Shown piece after piece: positions 22,438 through 35,130 of a DNA stretch of 64,000 nucleotides. The first letter of the stretch is position 1; each line of letters starts with the position of its first letter. The stretch lies in contig NC_061118.1 of assembly GCF_002878395.1 (NCBI RefSeq), positions 126,703,239 through 126,767,238 on the forward strand, given 5' to 3'. This DNA comes from Capsicum annuum. Its lineage: Eukaryota; Streptophyta; Magnoliopsida; Solanales; Solanaceae. Below the pieces are notes generated by a model. It worked only from the letters and a program-made list of their open reading frames with translations, was not told where the DNA came from and did no database searches. The position numbers and the translations under genes are program-made.

Positions 22438-23062
22438 TTTCACAACCAAAAATAGAGCCTAGCCATGATGGGTATCTGAAGATCACCAAGGATCGGAGAC
22501 CACCCCCTTAGCATAATACAATATAACCATGTACACCTAGTAGCAGATAAATACCAAAAAAAACAAAATATGAGAGGAAAGGTTAAAAAATCTATAAAGG
22601 ATCAACACCAAAAACAAACAACAATACCCATGCCCACAGTAATGTCCAACAAAGCCCCTAACAAAACTAAAGATAGTTTGGTCGGGACATGTCTCTGAGC
22701 ATAGCAAAAAACACATCCAACGAAAAGTAAAACATAAAGAAATCCAAAGCATAAAATGGGGTCTTCCGAAGAATGGAAGATTACTACTTCAGTCTGAGAC
22801 CTGAGCTATCCCATAAACACCTAGTCACTGTGCAAGAGAAGTAGATATATGGCCAATTCCTTCATTGAGTAGGGACACAATTTCTGAAGATGGTTAACAG
22901 TTGGAGAGCTAGCATGTAATGCAGGGATGCAGGATAAAATTATGCCATGATCTATAATACAAAAATTGTTAAAACCAGTGCAGGAAACCATAAGCAATAA
23001 ATAAATATGTATATATACAACATGCCGAGGAAAGGGAACAAGGCTTAGCATGAGAGTAAAAT

Positions 23063-25195
23063 AGTAAGACCCTAAAAAGTTCTTGTTATTTCAGTCCTAT
23101 ATACCATGCCAAAAGAGGTCCCAGACTTAGAAAATTTCAGCTAAGTGTTGACACTTAGTCTTATTTTTGGCCTAGATATTTCAATGGCATTATTTATGAT
23201 CTTTCTAGCCTTAGATTATCAATTTTTAAGCTGGTTCTAATCAGGAATGTCAATAGGTCATATTGGGTGAGTTTTAGAATTTTTGGACATCGTTTGATTT
23301 GTGTTTGGATGTCCAAAATAGCAATCCAATGTGATCTTGATGAGTTGCATTAGCTATTGCATTGTACCCATCGATGCAATGCGTCTGTGATCGCGTCTAC
23401 CCCATCAGCATGGCACGTCACCTATCGTGTCACTGGGCTAATTTTTCTCATTAACTTACGAGTTTCCAATGGCATTTAGATCCTTTTCCCTAACTCAATT
23501 CAGCCAAATTATGAAATTAAACCTCCCAAAAGGTAAAGTACATTCATTCTTCTCAAAGATCCTCTCAAGAAATAAACCCTAGCTTATCAAATTCAAGTCC
23601 ATGTTTAAAGAAATCCCCAATAATCTTTATGAAATCAATAATCAAGGTATGTTAGGTGTTCATTCTTGGGTTTCTTCCACCCTTAGAGTTCAAAACCCCT
23701 TTTTAAAACTACAAGTTTTCAGATTCATGACTTATATGCGCAAATTGGGTTGTATTCATTTTGTGTTATAGTATGGGTTTCAATTCAAGATCTAATTATA
23801 AGTTTCATAAACATAAGATAGAATATATATTGATTGATGTAATTCCCATGTTAAAACCATTAAAATTACAAGTTTAAGTTGTAGTCATGATGCTTATATG
23901 TTGTGCATTACCATGTGAATTAATTATAATCCCCAAGTGTTTGATAGAATGTCCATGTGAATTGAATGTGTTATCTTGTGTTCTCATTCATGTTCAAGTT
24001 CATGACCTCCAAGTGTTTGGCAAAATGTCTCAGTGAATGAATTGTGAACAATTGACTATTATTATGCTTTCAAGATTTGTTATATTTTATTATTTATGCT
24101 ATCGAGTCTTGGGGGTATTTATTACCCAAAATCTAGTTGTTTACTTAGTTGAAGTAGTTATAAAATAGTCCTAGTAAAGGTCAAGAATAGTAGTACTCAT
24201 TCAGTAACAGAACTCAGTGAACTTAGTCCAGTTTAGTCAGTCAACACGATCAGTGTCAATTTAGTCAAGCCTAATACAGTCTTGTGATTAGTTCATTTTC
24301 GATTCAGTTAGGAGTAGGGTTTAGCACCGAGCAAACCCAGGGATAGGGGCATTCTAGACAGCAGAGGGTTTGAATCTTAGTAGTAGTACCGGCGTTATAG
24401 AACCACATAACAAGCATAGGGTAAGTCTTCCTCCTGCCACACTAGGGTTGTCGCCATAAAATATGTATTTTATGAGTCATTCTACCAGATTAGGATTGAC
24501 CCAACATTGATAGTATTTCTTGGCAAGGTTGTAAGTCCCTTCCAACTGGGGTCATAGATTGGACCCCAAATTAGTCTATAATCGGGGTATGTTGGTTAGA
24601 TGATAACTCCCATAGTTACAGTTTCAGTCTCAACATTCAGTAAAGAACACAACCAGTTATACAGAACCATGGCTATCAGTTATCAGTTACTCAACCAGTA
24701 AAATTTAGTAATCAGTTTCAGTATAATCTCAAATACAAGATGTATATCTATATGCACAGTATTACATTATCAGTATGTTCAATAGTTACAGTTTTGCATG
24801 TACACTCATGCAGTAACTTCATGATGTTTATTCAGTCAGTTATCTTCTTATGTATATGAACCCATATCAGCCTTACCTCACTTAACATACCAGTGCATTC
24901 CACGTACTGACACATACTCTCTTTTGTGCTATGATGTCTTATTTCATAGGTTTAGATACATGGGTTCCTGATCATACTTAGAAACTCTGGATATTAGCGG
25001 TAGATTCAGTAGTGAGTCCTCATCCATCGAATATAATATTTTATTTAAGCATTTTAGCAAATTTAGTATGTTCAGAAATCAGAGTTAGTTGGGGACTTGT
25101 CCCATCAACTCCATATTCTGATAGTTGGGGCTTTCGGACTAGATTACTTTAGGTAGATTTTTAGTATTTTCAGTATTATCATATTTTTTGTAACT
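23063..25195 (+). repeat. DEL-1 5' LTR, 3' end deleted
   Basis: Collinear with 28730-30870 over more than 2 kb; the initial TG is AG here. It is rich in CAGT motifs between 24180 and 24900 (TCAGTAACAGAACTCAGTGAA and similar), as is the 3' LTR at 29880-30500. At about 23355-23440 lies a palindromic CG-containing module (ATTGCAT, 11-base loop, ATGCAAT at 23356-23380). Similarity to the 3' LTR stops near 25195. Confidence 0.88.
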
Positions 25196-25239
25196 CCTTA
25201 TATCGCTATCAACTTTTGAGTCAATCCCAAAATTTTAGC

Positions 25240-25520
25240 AGAACCCTTCTCAGTCTCTACCCCAGTGGATAAATCTATCATAGCCCTGCGGGTATACAGG
25301 AACTGCCCTATTGTGGTATCTTGAAAGTTACTTCAGCAGACTTAGCAGAGTTAGAGATGATGGATTTTGACATCATTATCATTATGGATTTTCTTCATTC
25401 ATGCTATGCCTCAGTTGATTGTAGAAACAGAGTTATTTATTTACAGTTCCTAAATAAACAAGTCCTTGAATGGAGGGTTAGTACCACAACACTTGAAGGT
25501 CAACTTGTTTTATACCTTTG
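25240..25520 (+). pseudogene. Ty3 protease, C-part (DEL-1)
   Basis: Begins in EPFSVSTPV text, then RVYRNCPI, DLAELEMMDFDIII (family: DFDVILGMDWL) and DFLHSCYASVDCRNRV. These mark the C-terminal half of the retroviral-like aspartic protease and its linker to RT. The D-x-G active site is not present because the 5' half was deleted. Confidence 0.82.
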
Positions 25521-25599
25521 ATCGAGAAAAATGATATTTAAGAGGTGTGTCTATCATCAGGTGTGAGTCAAAAACTCTAGTTTTAAGACTCCTATCCTT

Positions 25600-26480
25600 G
25601 AGTCAGTTTAAGTAGTAAGTGAATTTCCTGATGTGTTTCCCAAAGATCTTCCTGGAGTTCCGCCCGATAGGGAAATTGACTTTGGAATAGACCATTTTCC
25701 CGTAATCTAGTCCATTTCAATTCTTCCATACAAAATGGCTCTAGTTGAACATAAAAAGTTAAAGGAGTAGTTGAAAGACCTCCTATTTAATGGATTTATC
25801 AGGCCCAGCATCTCCCCGTGGGGTACACCAGTTTTATTCATGCAAAATAAAGATAGTTCTCTTAGAATGTATATAAACTACAGCCAGTTGAACAAAGTTA
25901 CCATCAAGAATAAATATCCACATCCTAGAATTGATGAATTGTTCAACCAACTTCAGGGTGCTAGTTATATTTCTAAGATAGACCTTAGATTCAGCTATTA
26001 TCAGCTTAGAGTCAGAGAATGTGACATTCTAAAAATAACTTTCAGAACTTGATATGGTCACTTCGAGGTTCTAGTTATGTCATTTGGTCTTACCAAAGCC
26101 CCAACAACTTTCATGGACATGATGAAATGTGTGTTTAGGCAGTACTTGGACATGTTCATCATAGTCTTCATAGATGACATCCTTGTCTACTCCTGCAGTG
26201 AACATGATTATGCAGACCATCTCAGATTAGTATTACAGATTCTTAGAGACCATCAGTTGTTTACTAAATTTAGTAAGTGTAAGTTTTGGATAAGGTCAAT
26301 AGCATTCCTTGGTCATATAGTTTCCAGTGATGGCATTAGAGTTGATCCTTAAAAGACTGAAGCAGTGAGAAACTGGTCCATACCCATCTCTCCATCTGAT
26401 ATAAGAAGTTTATTAGGTTTGGCTTACTATTATTGATGGTTTGTTAAAGGATTTACTCCTATTGTATCCCCATGTCTATA
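25600..26480 (+). pseudogene. Ty3 reverse transcriptase (DEL-1)
   Basis: N-part: EFPDVFPKDLPGVPPDREIDF (25620-25685). Then [73 protein letters not shown] and the catalytic [10 protein letters not shown] at about 26164-26193, with both Asp residues present. The thumb text [16 protein letters not shown] ends at a stop at 26350. Stops also sit near 25708, 25769 and 26050. The remaining domains follow in order up to the connection at about 26480. Confidence 0.88.
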
Positions 26481-26960
26481 TTGGCTAAAAAAAGTCGAGT
26501 TCAAGTGGTCAGATTCTTGTAAGAAGAGTTTTCAGGAGTTGAAGACTCAACTCACTATAACCCCAATTTTGACTTTTCCCGATGGTTCAGACGGATTTGT
26601 TGTATATTATGATACTTTCAGAGTTGGCTTAGGGTTTATTTTGATATATAAGGGTAAGGTTGTGTCCTATGCCTCTAGACAGCTTAAGCCCTATAAAAAG
26701 AATTATCCCACCTATGATCTTGAGTTAGCAGCTATTGTGTTTGCCTTAGAGAGAGGAACTAGTTGTATGGGGTGCATGTTGATGTGTTCACAGACCACAA
26801 AATCCTACAGTGTGTATTTTCGCAGAAAGACCTGAACTTATGTTAGAGAAGGTGGTTATAGTTATTGAAAGATTATGATATGAGCATTCTTTATCATCCA
26901 GGCAAAGCCAATGTAGTGATACATGCCCTCAGTAGATTGTCCATGGATAGTGTTGCTCAT
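26481..26960 (+). pseudogene. Ty3 RNase H (DEL-1)
   Basis: [28 protein letters not shown] carries the first catalytic Asp. [31 protein letters not shown] carries the catalytic Glu. The VFTDHKILQ text with the later Asp follows at about 26785, in another frame. After a frame change comes the linker LLKDYDMSILYHPGKANVV at about 26862-26905. Confidence 0.86.
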
Positions 26961-28165
26961 ATTAAAGATGGTAAGAGAAAATTAGTTCAGGAAGTTTATC
27001 AGCTTACCAGACTAGGTGTCCGTTTGGTTGATTTGGCTGAGGAATATGTTTGGGTGCAGAATAGTTCAAAGTCTTCTTTAGTTTTCGTGGTGAAAGAAAA
27101 GTAGGAAAGTGATCCCAGTTTAGTTAAGCTGAAAGATTCAGTCAGAGACCAGAAAGTTGAGGTTTTCTCCCAAGAGGGAGATAGTGTGTTGCATTTCCAG
27201 GGTAGGCTATGTGTTCCATGTGTGGATGGCATGAGACAATGGATTCTTGCTAAAGCGTATGGTGCGTGCTTCTCTATTTATCTAGGGGAAACAAAGATGT
27301 ACCATAATTTGAGGGAAATCTATTGGTGGAGTGGGATGAAAAGATATATTGTAGAGTTTGTAGCTAAGTGCTCCATGTATATTCAGGTTAAGATTGATCA
27401 CCAAAACCGTAGTGGGTCTATACAGGAGTTCAGTATTCCCACTTCGAAGTGGGAGGAAGTGAACATGGACTTCGTGATGGGTTTGCCTCGTACTCGTCGT
27501 TAGCATGACTCGATTTGGGTCATTGTGGATAGGATGACCAAATCAGCCTATTTCTTGCCAGTTCATACCTTTTATTCAGTCGAGGACTATACCAGGCTCT
27601 ATATTAGAGAGTTGGTTAGGTTTCATAGTGTCTCATTTTCCATCATTTCGGATAGAGGTACGCCGTTCACCTCTCACTTTTAGAAATCTTTCCTAAAGGG
27701 TCTTGGTACCCAAGTCCACCTCAGTACAACCTTTCACTGTCAGATAGGTGGTCAAGCAAAAAGGACCATTTAGACTTTAGAAGATATTTTGAGAGCATGT
27801 GTAATTGACTTTAAGGGTAGTTGGGATGACCACTTGCCTTTGATTGAGTTCGCGTATAATAACAACTATCATTCGAGTATTCAGATAGATCCATTTGAGG
27901 CTCTTTATGGGAGAAGAAGTAGATCTCCCATTGGTTGGTTTGAGGTAGGTGAGGCCGTGGTAGTAGGGCCTGACTTGGTGTTTGATGCTTTAGAGAAAGT
28001 GCAGTTAATCAGAGAGAGGCTTAAGGTGGCCCAGAACCGACAAAAATTGTATGCAAATATGAGAAGGAAAGACTTTGAATTTGAGATTGGTGATTATGTG
28101 TATTTAAAAATCTCTCCCATAAAAGGAATGAAGAGATTTGGTAAGAAGGGGAAGCTTAGTCCTTG
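26961..28165 (+). pseudogene. Ty3 integrase (DEL-1), catalytic Glu changed to Lys
   Basis: The zinc-finger region (27225-27400) reads ILAKAYGACFSIYLGETKMYHNLREIYWWSGMK; the expected His residues are replaced, and the second Cys is Ile in KCSMYIQV. The core has VNMDFVMGLPR and SDRGTPF (about 27647), but the D-D-35-E glutamate codon is AAA at 27759-27761 (QAKRT for the usual QAERT). The core end AYNNNYHSSIQIDPFEALYGRRSRSP and the GPY/F-side text WVYLKISPIKGMKRFGKKGKLSP close the domain. A stop at 27501 splits finger from core. Confidence 0.88.
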
Positions 28166-28525
28166 ACATGTTGGTCCTTAAAGAATCCTGAGTCATTTCG
28201 ATAAGGTAGCTTATGAGCTTGAGTTGCCTATAGACTTAGCATCAGTGTACCCAATGTTTTATGTCTCCTTCCTAAAGAAATGAATAAGTGACCCAGTAGT
28301 TGTAGTCTCCGTAGAGAGTGTAGATGTTCAGAACAGTCACTCTTATGAGGAAGTCCCAGCCAAAATTCTTGATTATCAGATTCCCAGACTAAGGAACAAA
28401 GAAGTTCCTTTGGTCAAATTTCTTTGGCGGAATCAGTCTGTTGAGGGATCTACTTGGGAAGCAGGGGCATACATGGGAACAAAGTATCCTCACATCTTCT
28501 ATGCAAACTCAGACTCGGCCTAAGG
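28166..28525 (+). pseudogene. Chromodomain tail of integrase (DEL-1)
   Basis: HVGP...ILSHFDKVAYELELPIDLASVYPMFYVSFLKK is the integrase C-terminal end. It is followed by YEEVPAKILDYQIPRLRNKEVPLVKFLWRNQSVEGSTWEAG (28345-28475), the chromodomain of Tekay/Del elements, which in functional relatives helps target integration to marked chromatin. A stop at about 28282 lies between the two. Confidence 0.85.
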
Positions 28526-28729
28526 TAATAGTCTTTATTAGATTTACTCTATTCCATGCTTAGTTATAGTTGCATAGCATTATCTATCATTTATGCATTC
28601 ATGAAACAGTTCACTCATGTGACATGTCTCCAGAATTCAGTCATGCTTTAGTTATCCATGTCAGTGTAACTACAGTTCCTCAGTTCAATCAGTCTCATTC
28701 GAGGATGACTGTTCCTAAAAGGGAGATAT

Positions 28730-31046
28730 TGTAAGACCCCGCAAAGTCCTAGTCATTTCAGTCCTATATACCATGCCAAAAGAGGTCCTAGACTTGGAAA
28801 ATTTTAGCTAAGTGTTGACACTTAGTCTCATTTTTGGCCTCGATTTTCAATGGCATTATTTATGATCTTTCCGGCCTTAGATTGTCAATTTTTAAGTTGA
28901 TTTATGATTAGGGATGTTAATAGGTCATATTGGGTGAGTTTTGAAATCTATAGACATCATTTGAGTCGTATTTCGATGTCCAAAACAGTAGGCCAAAGCA
29001 ATCTTGATGCGGAGCATTAGCTATCTCGTTGTACCCATCTACGCAACACATCGGTGATCACGTCGACCCCATCGACATGGAATGTCGCCTATCGTATCAC
29101 TGGGCTAGTTTTACTCATTAACTTACAAGTTTACAAGGGCATTTAGGTCCTTTTCCCCTCACCCAATTCAGCCAAAACACAAAATTAAACTTCCCAAAGA
29201 GCAAAAAACATTTATTCTTCTCAAATATCCTCTCAAGAAACAAACCCTGGTTCATCAAGTTCAAGTCCACATTTCAAAAAATCCCCAAAAATCATCAAGA
29301 AATCAATATTCAAGGTATGTTAGGTGTTCATTCTTAGGTTTTCTTCCACTGTTTGATTTCAAGAACCCTTTTTAAAACTCTGAGTTTTCAGATTCATGAC
29401 TTACATTTGCAAATTTGGTTATATTCATGTTTGTGTTATGGTATGGGTTTCAATTCAAGATTTAATTATAAGTTTCATGAACATAATATAGCATTTATGT
29501 TGATTGATGTAATTCCCAAGTTAAAACCCTTGAAATTGCATGTTTAAGTTGTAGTCATGATGTTTATATGTTGTTCATTACCATATGCATTAATTATGCT
29601 CCCCAAGTGTTTGATAGAATGTCCATGTGAATTGAATAGTTTAATTATGTCTTGTTATCATGTGTTCTCATTAATGTTAAAGTTCATGACATCTAAGTGT
29701 TTGAAAAAATGTCTTACCGAATTAATTGTGAACAATTGACTATTGTTATGCTTTTAAGATTTGTTATGTTTTATTATTTATGCTATCGAGTCTTGGGGGT
29801 ATTTATTACCCTAAATCTAGCTGTTTATTTAATTGAAGTAGTTATAGAATAGTCCTAGTAAAGGTGAAAAACTAGAGTACTCGGTCAGTAACTGAAATCA
29901 GTGAACTCAGTCCAATTCAGTTAGTCAATACGATTAGTGTCAGTTCAGTCAAGCCTACTACAATCTAGTGATCAGTTTAGTGTCGATTCAGTTTGGAGTA
30001 GGATTGAACATCGAGCGAACCTAGGGATGGGGGCATTCCTTCCATCAGAGGGTTTGACCCTTAGTAGCAGTCCTTGCATTACAGAACTACATAGCCAATG
30101 TAAGGTAAGTCATCCTCTTACCAGACTAGGGCTGACGCCATCATATATATATTTCATGAGTCTTCCTGCAAGATTAGGGTCGACCCATCATTGTTAGTAT
30201 CCCGTGGCAAGGTGCTAATACCCTTCAAACTGGGGTCACAGGTTAGACCCCAAATCAGTGTATAATCAGGGTATGTCGGTTAGATGATAACTCCCATAGT
30301 TACAGTTTCAGTCTCAACATTTAGTAAAGAACTGAATCAATTCTATAGAACCATGGCTATCAGTTATCTGTTACTCAACCATTAGAATTCAGTACTCAGT
30401 TTCAGTATAATCTCAAATACATGATGTATATCTACCTGCTTTGTATTGCACGTTCAGTATATTCAGCAGTTACAGTTTTGCATGTACACTCATGCAGTCA
30501 CTTTATGATGTTTATTTAGTCAGTTATCATATCATACATATGAACCCAGGTATATCAGCCTTACCTCATTTAGCATATCAGTGCATTCCACGTATTGACG
30601 CATACTCTTTTTTGTGCTATGATGTCTCATATCATTGGTTCAAATGTACAGGTTCCTGATCATACTTAGCAGCTCAGGATATCAGCGGTAGATTCAGTAG
30701 TGAGTCCTCATCCTTCGAGGATATTATTTTATTTCAGCATTTCAGTAGATTTAGTATGTTCAGTAGTCGGAGTTAGTTGGGAACTTGTCCCATCAACTCC
30801 AATTCAGATAGTTTGAGACTTTCAGACTAGATTACTTCAGATAGATGTTTAGTATTTTTTGTATTATTATTAGTACTCAGTATTTATGTCAGCTTATGAA
30901 CCTTATGGAATTTTTAGCCTAAATTTTGCATATATTTGTAGTATTTTTATTCAATGCTAAAAGTAGGTAGCAGTTTTGGGTTAGCTTGTGCTCCTTCGGA
31001 TAGTAAGCACCGTGTGACACCCATGGTGTAGTGTTGGGGAATTACA
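28730..31046 (+). repeat. DEL-1 3' LTR
   Basis: 2317 bp from TGTAAGACCCCG, just after the purine tract at 28716-28728 (AAAAGGGAGATAT), to GGGGAATTACA. The start corresponds to the 5' copy at 23063, and the end is confirmed by the AAAAT duplication at 31047-31051. The palindromic CG-rich module is at about 29015-29105. Open frames inside (29353-30659) are chance. Confidence 0.92.
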
Positions 31047-32445
31047 AAAATATTAACCTAGACTAAGTAGCTTGACCATCATTTTCCTATACCCACGGTC
31101 TATATGGATTCAGCTCCACCTGATGAAAAGGTCCAAGTGCATGTTAGTTGCAGACCAGACGTGTCATAGAAAACGGAGAAATCCTTACCCTTCGCCATCC
31201 TTGATATAAATATAGATATAGTGTCACATAAGCGCACAATTATTAAGACCAACCCTCACGTTGGAAAATGTGAGTTCCAGTATCGGTATCCCCGGGACCG
31301 ATACCTTCCACAGTTAGCTACACAACCCTTTTTGAGCCCAATTAAAATCATTTACACTTTTCCATCCATTAACGCTCCATCTTTTAATTAGGCATTAATT
31401 GTTGGTATTGTCATACAAAAACTTAGAGCTTGTATGCCTATTCCATTTTGCCTTACAAAACCATTAAACCAAGTTGACTCCATAGTTTTAAATTTAAAAA
31501 CAAAGCCATGGCCACCAAGGCCTTTCCAAAACCATTTGAAAACAAAACCAATTCTATTCTTGTTCCATTTACCATTTATGTAATAATGTAGGTTTCAAAA
31601 AGAATTGCCAAAGCAAGTGATAAATCACATTCCAAACCAATTATACAATTGGGTGGAGGTTATTATCAATTTCAAAACCAAAACCATTTATTTTGGGAAT
31701 CAATTGTACGCGTAAATTCATTCACCATCCCTATGAACCTAACGATTTCATAAATAATAAATTCAATAATAGTCATGGGAAAACATTTAAACCAAATACC
31801 TTCAAAACCCTCAAACCATATATCAAAACCCAACATCAAAACCATGCATAATAATAATATTCTTGCCATAAATGAAAAATAAGAATAGGGAAAGAGGTAT
31901 ATGCCTTAATTACAATGAATTTTGAAAAATATAACACCCTTCGAACACTAGATGACCACCTCTTTAAAACCCTAGCTTAGACTTGAAAGGGGGAAAATTG
32001 AGAGAGGATTTTTGGAAGTGAAGTAAGAACCATTGGTAGCGTGAAAACATATGAGAGTTGGCATATATAGTGTTTAAAGGTCATTTATATATGAAAGGAC
32101 CTAATTAACCCTCTTCCCAATTGGAATAGAACAAAATAGATGTATTTTTATATAGGTATATGACAAAGACCTTATCGCAAAGACTAACTTCAATGCTGCT
32201 AATCTTAACATGGAGATTAGTCTTCATTCCATAGAGGCTCTCTCTGATGCCATCCTCCATGGTACATCGATATCACAGAGGCTTAGTGCCTCTGTGACCC
32301 TAAACTAGCCCGATGCCCATAAAAAAATTCTGAAACACTTCTGGGACACCCCTTTAATATACCTAAGTACAATTTAAGTAAAAAATCGATGTTTTGAAAA
32401 TGGGGAGGAAAAATATAAAAATACTCAAAATTTAAGGGTGTTACA

Positions 32446-32800
32446 TTATGTCCCTCTTATGATTATTCTTCCCCGAATGATGAGATAGGATGCTTTCGCA
32501 CAAGAATAACAATATTTCACCAGAATCAAACAATAAACCCGAGTAGTAACAAAGGAAAAAGAAATTAATACATTAAGATCCTTCGCCTGACACATAGAAT
32601 AAGAATGGATACTTAGCCCTCATATCTTCCTTTGTTTCCCAAGTGGCTTCTTTCAACTTATGGTTCCTCCAAATGACCTTTACTTAAGCTAAATCTTTAG
32701 TTTACAACCTATAAACTTATCTATTCAAGATCTCCACTGAGACCTACTCATATGATAGAAATCTATTATACCAACATTATCAATAAGCCTCACCCAAGAA
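32446..32800 (-). pseudogene. Chromodomain and purine tract (TEK-R)
   Basis: On the minus strand, text at about 32780-32600 reads YE*VSVEILNR, then VKVIWRNHKLKEATWETKEDMRAKYP, the chromodomain tail with two or three stops. It is followed toward 32446 by CATTCGGGGAAGAATAATCA and AAGAGGGACATAA, the usual polypurine end right before the LTR start TGTAACACCC. Confidence 0.8.
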
Positions 32801-34100
32801 GGATCACCCACACATTTCTTCAACATGGTCACATAAAACAAAAGGTGAATGGAACATAAGCATGTAGGCAATTCTAACTCATAGGCAATATTTCCCACTC
32901 TCTTAAAAATAAATAGGGGACAATATAACAGGGACTAAGCTTTCCCTTCTTACTAAATTGCGTCACTCCCTTCATTGGAGACACCTTCAAGAACACCCAA
33001 TCACCCACATTGAACTTCAAGTTTCTTCGCCTCACGTCCCCATCAGACTTTTGTCGACTTTACGCAATCTTAGCCTTTTTTTGAATCACCTTCACCTTCT
33101 CTATATCTTAATGAACTAAATTAGGATCGAATAACCTTGCCTCACCAACTTCGAACCACCCTATAGGGTACCTACATCTTTTACCATATAATGTCTCAAA
33201 CGAAGCGATACCAATGCAAGAGTGATAGCTATTATTGTATGCGAATTACACTAGAGGAAAATGGTTAACCCATCTACCACCAATGTCAATTACACAAGCT
33301 AGAAGCATATCCTCCAACGTCTGAATAGTTTTTTCTACTTGTCCATCCATCTGCGGGTTAAAAGTGGTACAAAGGCTCTCTTAGTCCCTATACCTCTCTG
33401 GAATGAGCACCAAAATTGCGATGAGAACTGAGTACCTTAATCAAAGATAATACAAATAGTCACACCATGCAACTACACAATCTCTTGAATATACAACATT
33501 GCATAGTCCTCACAGAATAATAAGTCCTTAGTGGTAAGAAGTGAGCCGACTTAGTCATCCTATCCATATGACCCAAATAGAATCAAACTGTTTTAGAGTC
33601 CACGAAAGAATGATAAAAAATCCATATTTGTCACATCTCATTTACATACAGTCAACTCAATATCCTGAGATAACACACCCTACCTTATGTGCTCCACCTT
33701 CACTTGTTGACAAACCATGCACTTAGCTACAAAATTAGCCACATACCTCTTCAAGATATTCTACTAATAGATATCCTTAAGGTCATGATACATCGTCGTC
33801 GAACCAAGATGAACCAAATAATGCGACTCTTGAACTTCAGCCAAAATTCTACCTTGTAGCCCATCCACATCGAGAATTACAACCTTCCTTGGTACCTTAA
33901 AATACCATCACCCCTAATGTCAAAAACTATCACCTTTTGCCTACCTACATCATCCTTGATTTGTATCAAGATAGGGTCTAACAACTGCTTCTCTTTTACC
34001 TCAGCACAAAGAGATGTCTTCATCTCTCCCACAAATATACCATCATCCTTAGAATCTAATTACAGACTCCAAGATTAGTAAAATAGCAAATATTTATCAT
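32801..34100 (-). pseudogene. Ty3 integrase (TEK-R)
   Basis: Minus-strand text at 33255-32940 includes AYNNSYHSCIGIASFETLYGKRC, GWFEVGEARLFDPN and VGDWVFLKVSPMKGVTQFSKKGKLSP, the end of the core and the C-terminal region. The core D-D-35-E section lies around 33560-33280 (ETIQTLEDMLLACVIDIGG at about 33320). The zinc finger with SHYLVHLGSTTMYHDLKDIYW is at about 33850-33750. Stops are frequent. Confidence 0.78.
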
Positions 34101-34540
34101 AAAGTACCACTTCTCCTTATCTACTTGGGATAGACTATTTATAGATAACCTACTAAGAAAATAAGCAACCACGTTAGCCTTACCTAGGTGATAGTAGAGA
34201 CTCATGTCATAGTGCTTGAGCAACTAAAGCCATATCCTTTGCCTTGGATTCAACTCATTCTAGGTGAATACATATTGCAGGATCATATGATTTTGATAGA
34301 TGTCAAAGTGGAACCCATGTAGATAATGCCACCAAACTTATAATATGAACACCACATCGAACAACTCCAAATAATGAGTCGGATAATTTCTCTCATAAAC
34401 TTTAAACTTCCTAGAAGCATATGCTACCACCTTGCCATGCTGTATTAATACATAACCAATTCCTACACGGGATGCATCATAATAAACTATAAAGTCATTA
34501 CTACCCACGGGAAGGGTAAAAACTGGAGCAGAAGTCAATT
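34101..34540 (-). pseudogene. Ty3 RNase H (TEK-R)
   Basis: The open stretch 34538-34338 reads [41 protein letters not shown] and NYPTHYLEL, with the catalytic Asp and Glu kept. The remainder to 34101 holds the LLKHYDMSLYYHLGKANVV linker text with stops. Confidence 0.83.
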
Positions 34541-35130
34541 TATCTTACATCTTCTCAAAAGCCCCCTTACAAGCATCGGACCACAGAAACTTTACCTTCT
34601 TCAGAGTTAAGTTAGTTAAGGGTACACCAATTAATGAAAAACTTTCCATAAACCTCCTATAATAACCAGCTAAACCCAAGAAGCTCTGAATATCAGTTGG
34701 AGTCGTGGGTTTAGGAAACTTCTTAACCACCACAACTTTTCGTGGATCCACTATGATCCCATCACTATAAAGAACATGACTAAAAAAATTAATAATATTT
34801 AACCAAAATTCACACTTTGAAAACTTGGTATAAATTGCTGATCTTTTCATGTCTATAACACAACACTGAGGTTATTAGAATGATCTACCTCACTTTTTGA
34901 ATATACCAAAATATCATCTATAAGCACAAATACGAACAAACACAAAAACTGATGGAATACATAGTCCATGAGATCCATAAATACCGTTGGGGCATTGGTC
35001 AACCCAAAACAAATGATCAAAAACATGAAATGTCCATAACGAGTATAAAAAGTAGTCTTAGGAATGTCCTCCTCCCTTATTTTCAACTGATGATAACCCG
35101 ACTGAAGGTGAATCTTATAGAAATACTAAG
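34541..35130 (-). pseudogene. Ty3 reverse transcriptase, N-terminal part deleted (TEK-R)
   Basis: Two adjacent frames. 35086-34853 has [38 protein letters not shown] and the catalytic [13 protein letters not shown]. 34850-34545 has TKFSKCEFWLNIINFFSHV, DPRKVVVVKKFPKPTTPTDIQSFLGLAGYYRRF and KKVKFLWSDAC. A one-base shift separates them. Protease text runs almost directly into [14 protein letters not shown] near 35120, so roughly the first 110 residues of RT, including the [20 protein letters not shown] block, are absent. Confidence 0.87.

Larger units (their letters stand above)
23063..31046 (+). mobile_element. DEL-1: Tekay/Del-type Ty3 chromovirus with internal deletion, TSD AAAAT
   Basis: Perfect AAAAT duplications at 23058-23062 and 31047-31051 flank a 7984-bp element. 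The 3' LTR is 28730-31046 (2317 bp, TGTAAGACCCCG...GAATTACA). The 5' LTR (23063 to about 25195) lacks its final ~170 bases. A deletion joins it directly to the protease region, removing the LTR end, PBS, gag and the protease start. Protease, RT, RNase H, integrase and chromodomain follow in Ty3 order. All have stops, and the integrase catalytic Glu is changed. It inserted into the LTR of TEK-R, so it is younger than TEK-R and COP-1. Confidence 0.92.
22438..32445 (-). repeat. TEK-R 3' LTR, split by DEL-1
   Basis: Two parts, 22438-23062 and 31052-32445, about 2.02 kb in sum. The block CAAAGCCCCTAACA...TTTGGTCGGGACATGTC (about 22635-22692) is the reverse complement of a segment I recognise from Tekay-type LTRs. 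It ends GGGTGTTACA at 32445. The last 80 bases match 37221-37308. It contains a perfect 9-bp palindrome at 32274-32296 (CACAGAGGC, 5-base loop, GCCTCTGTG). Confidence 0.82.

Noticed and set aside
29353..30659. Run of plus-strand ORFs of 60-86 codons
   Set aside because: All lie within the DEL-1 3' LTR and are not preserved in the 5' LTR copy.
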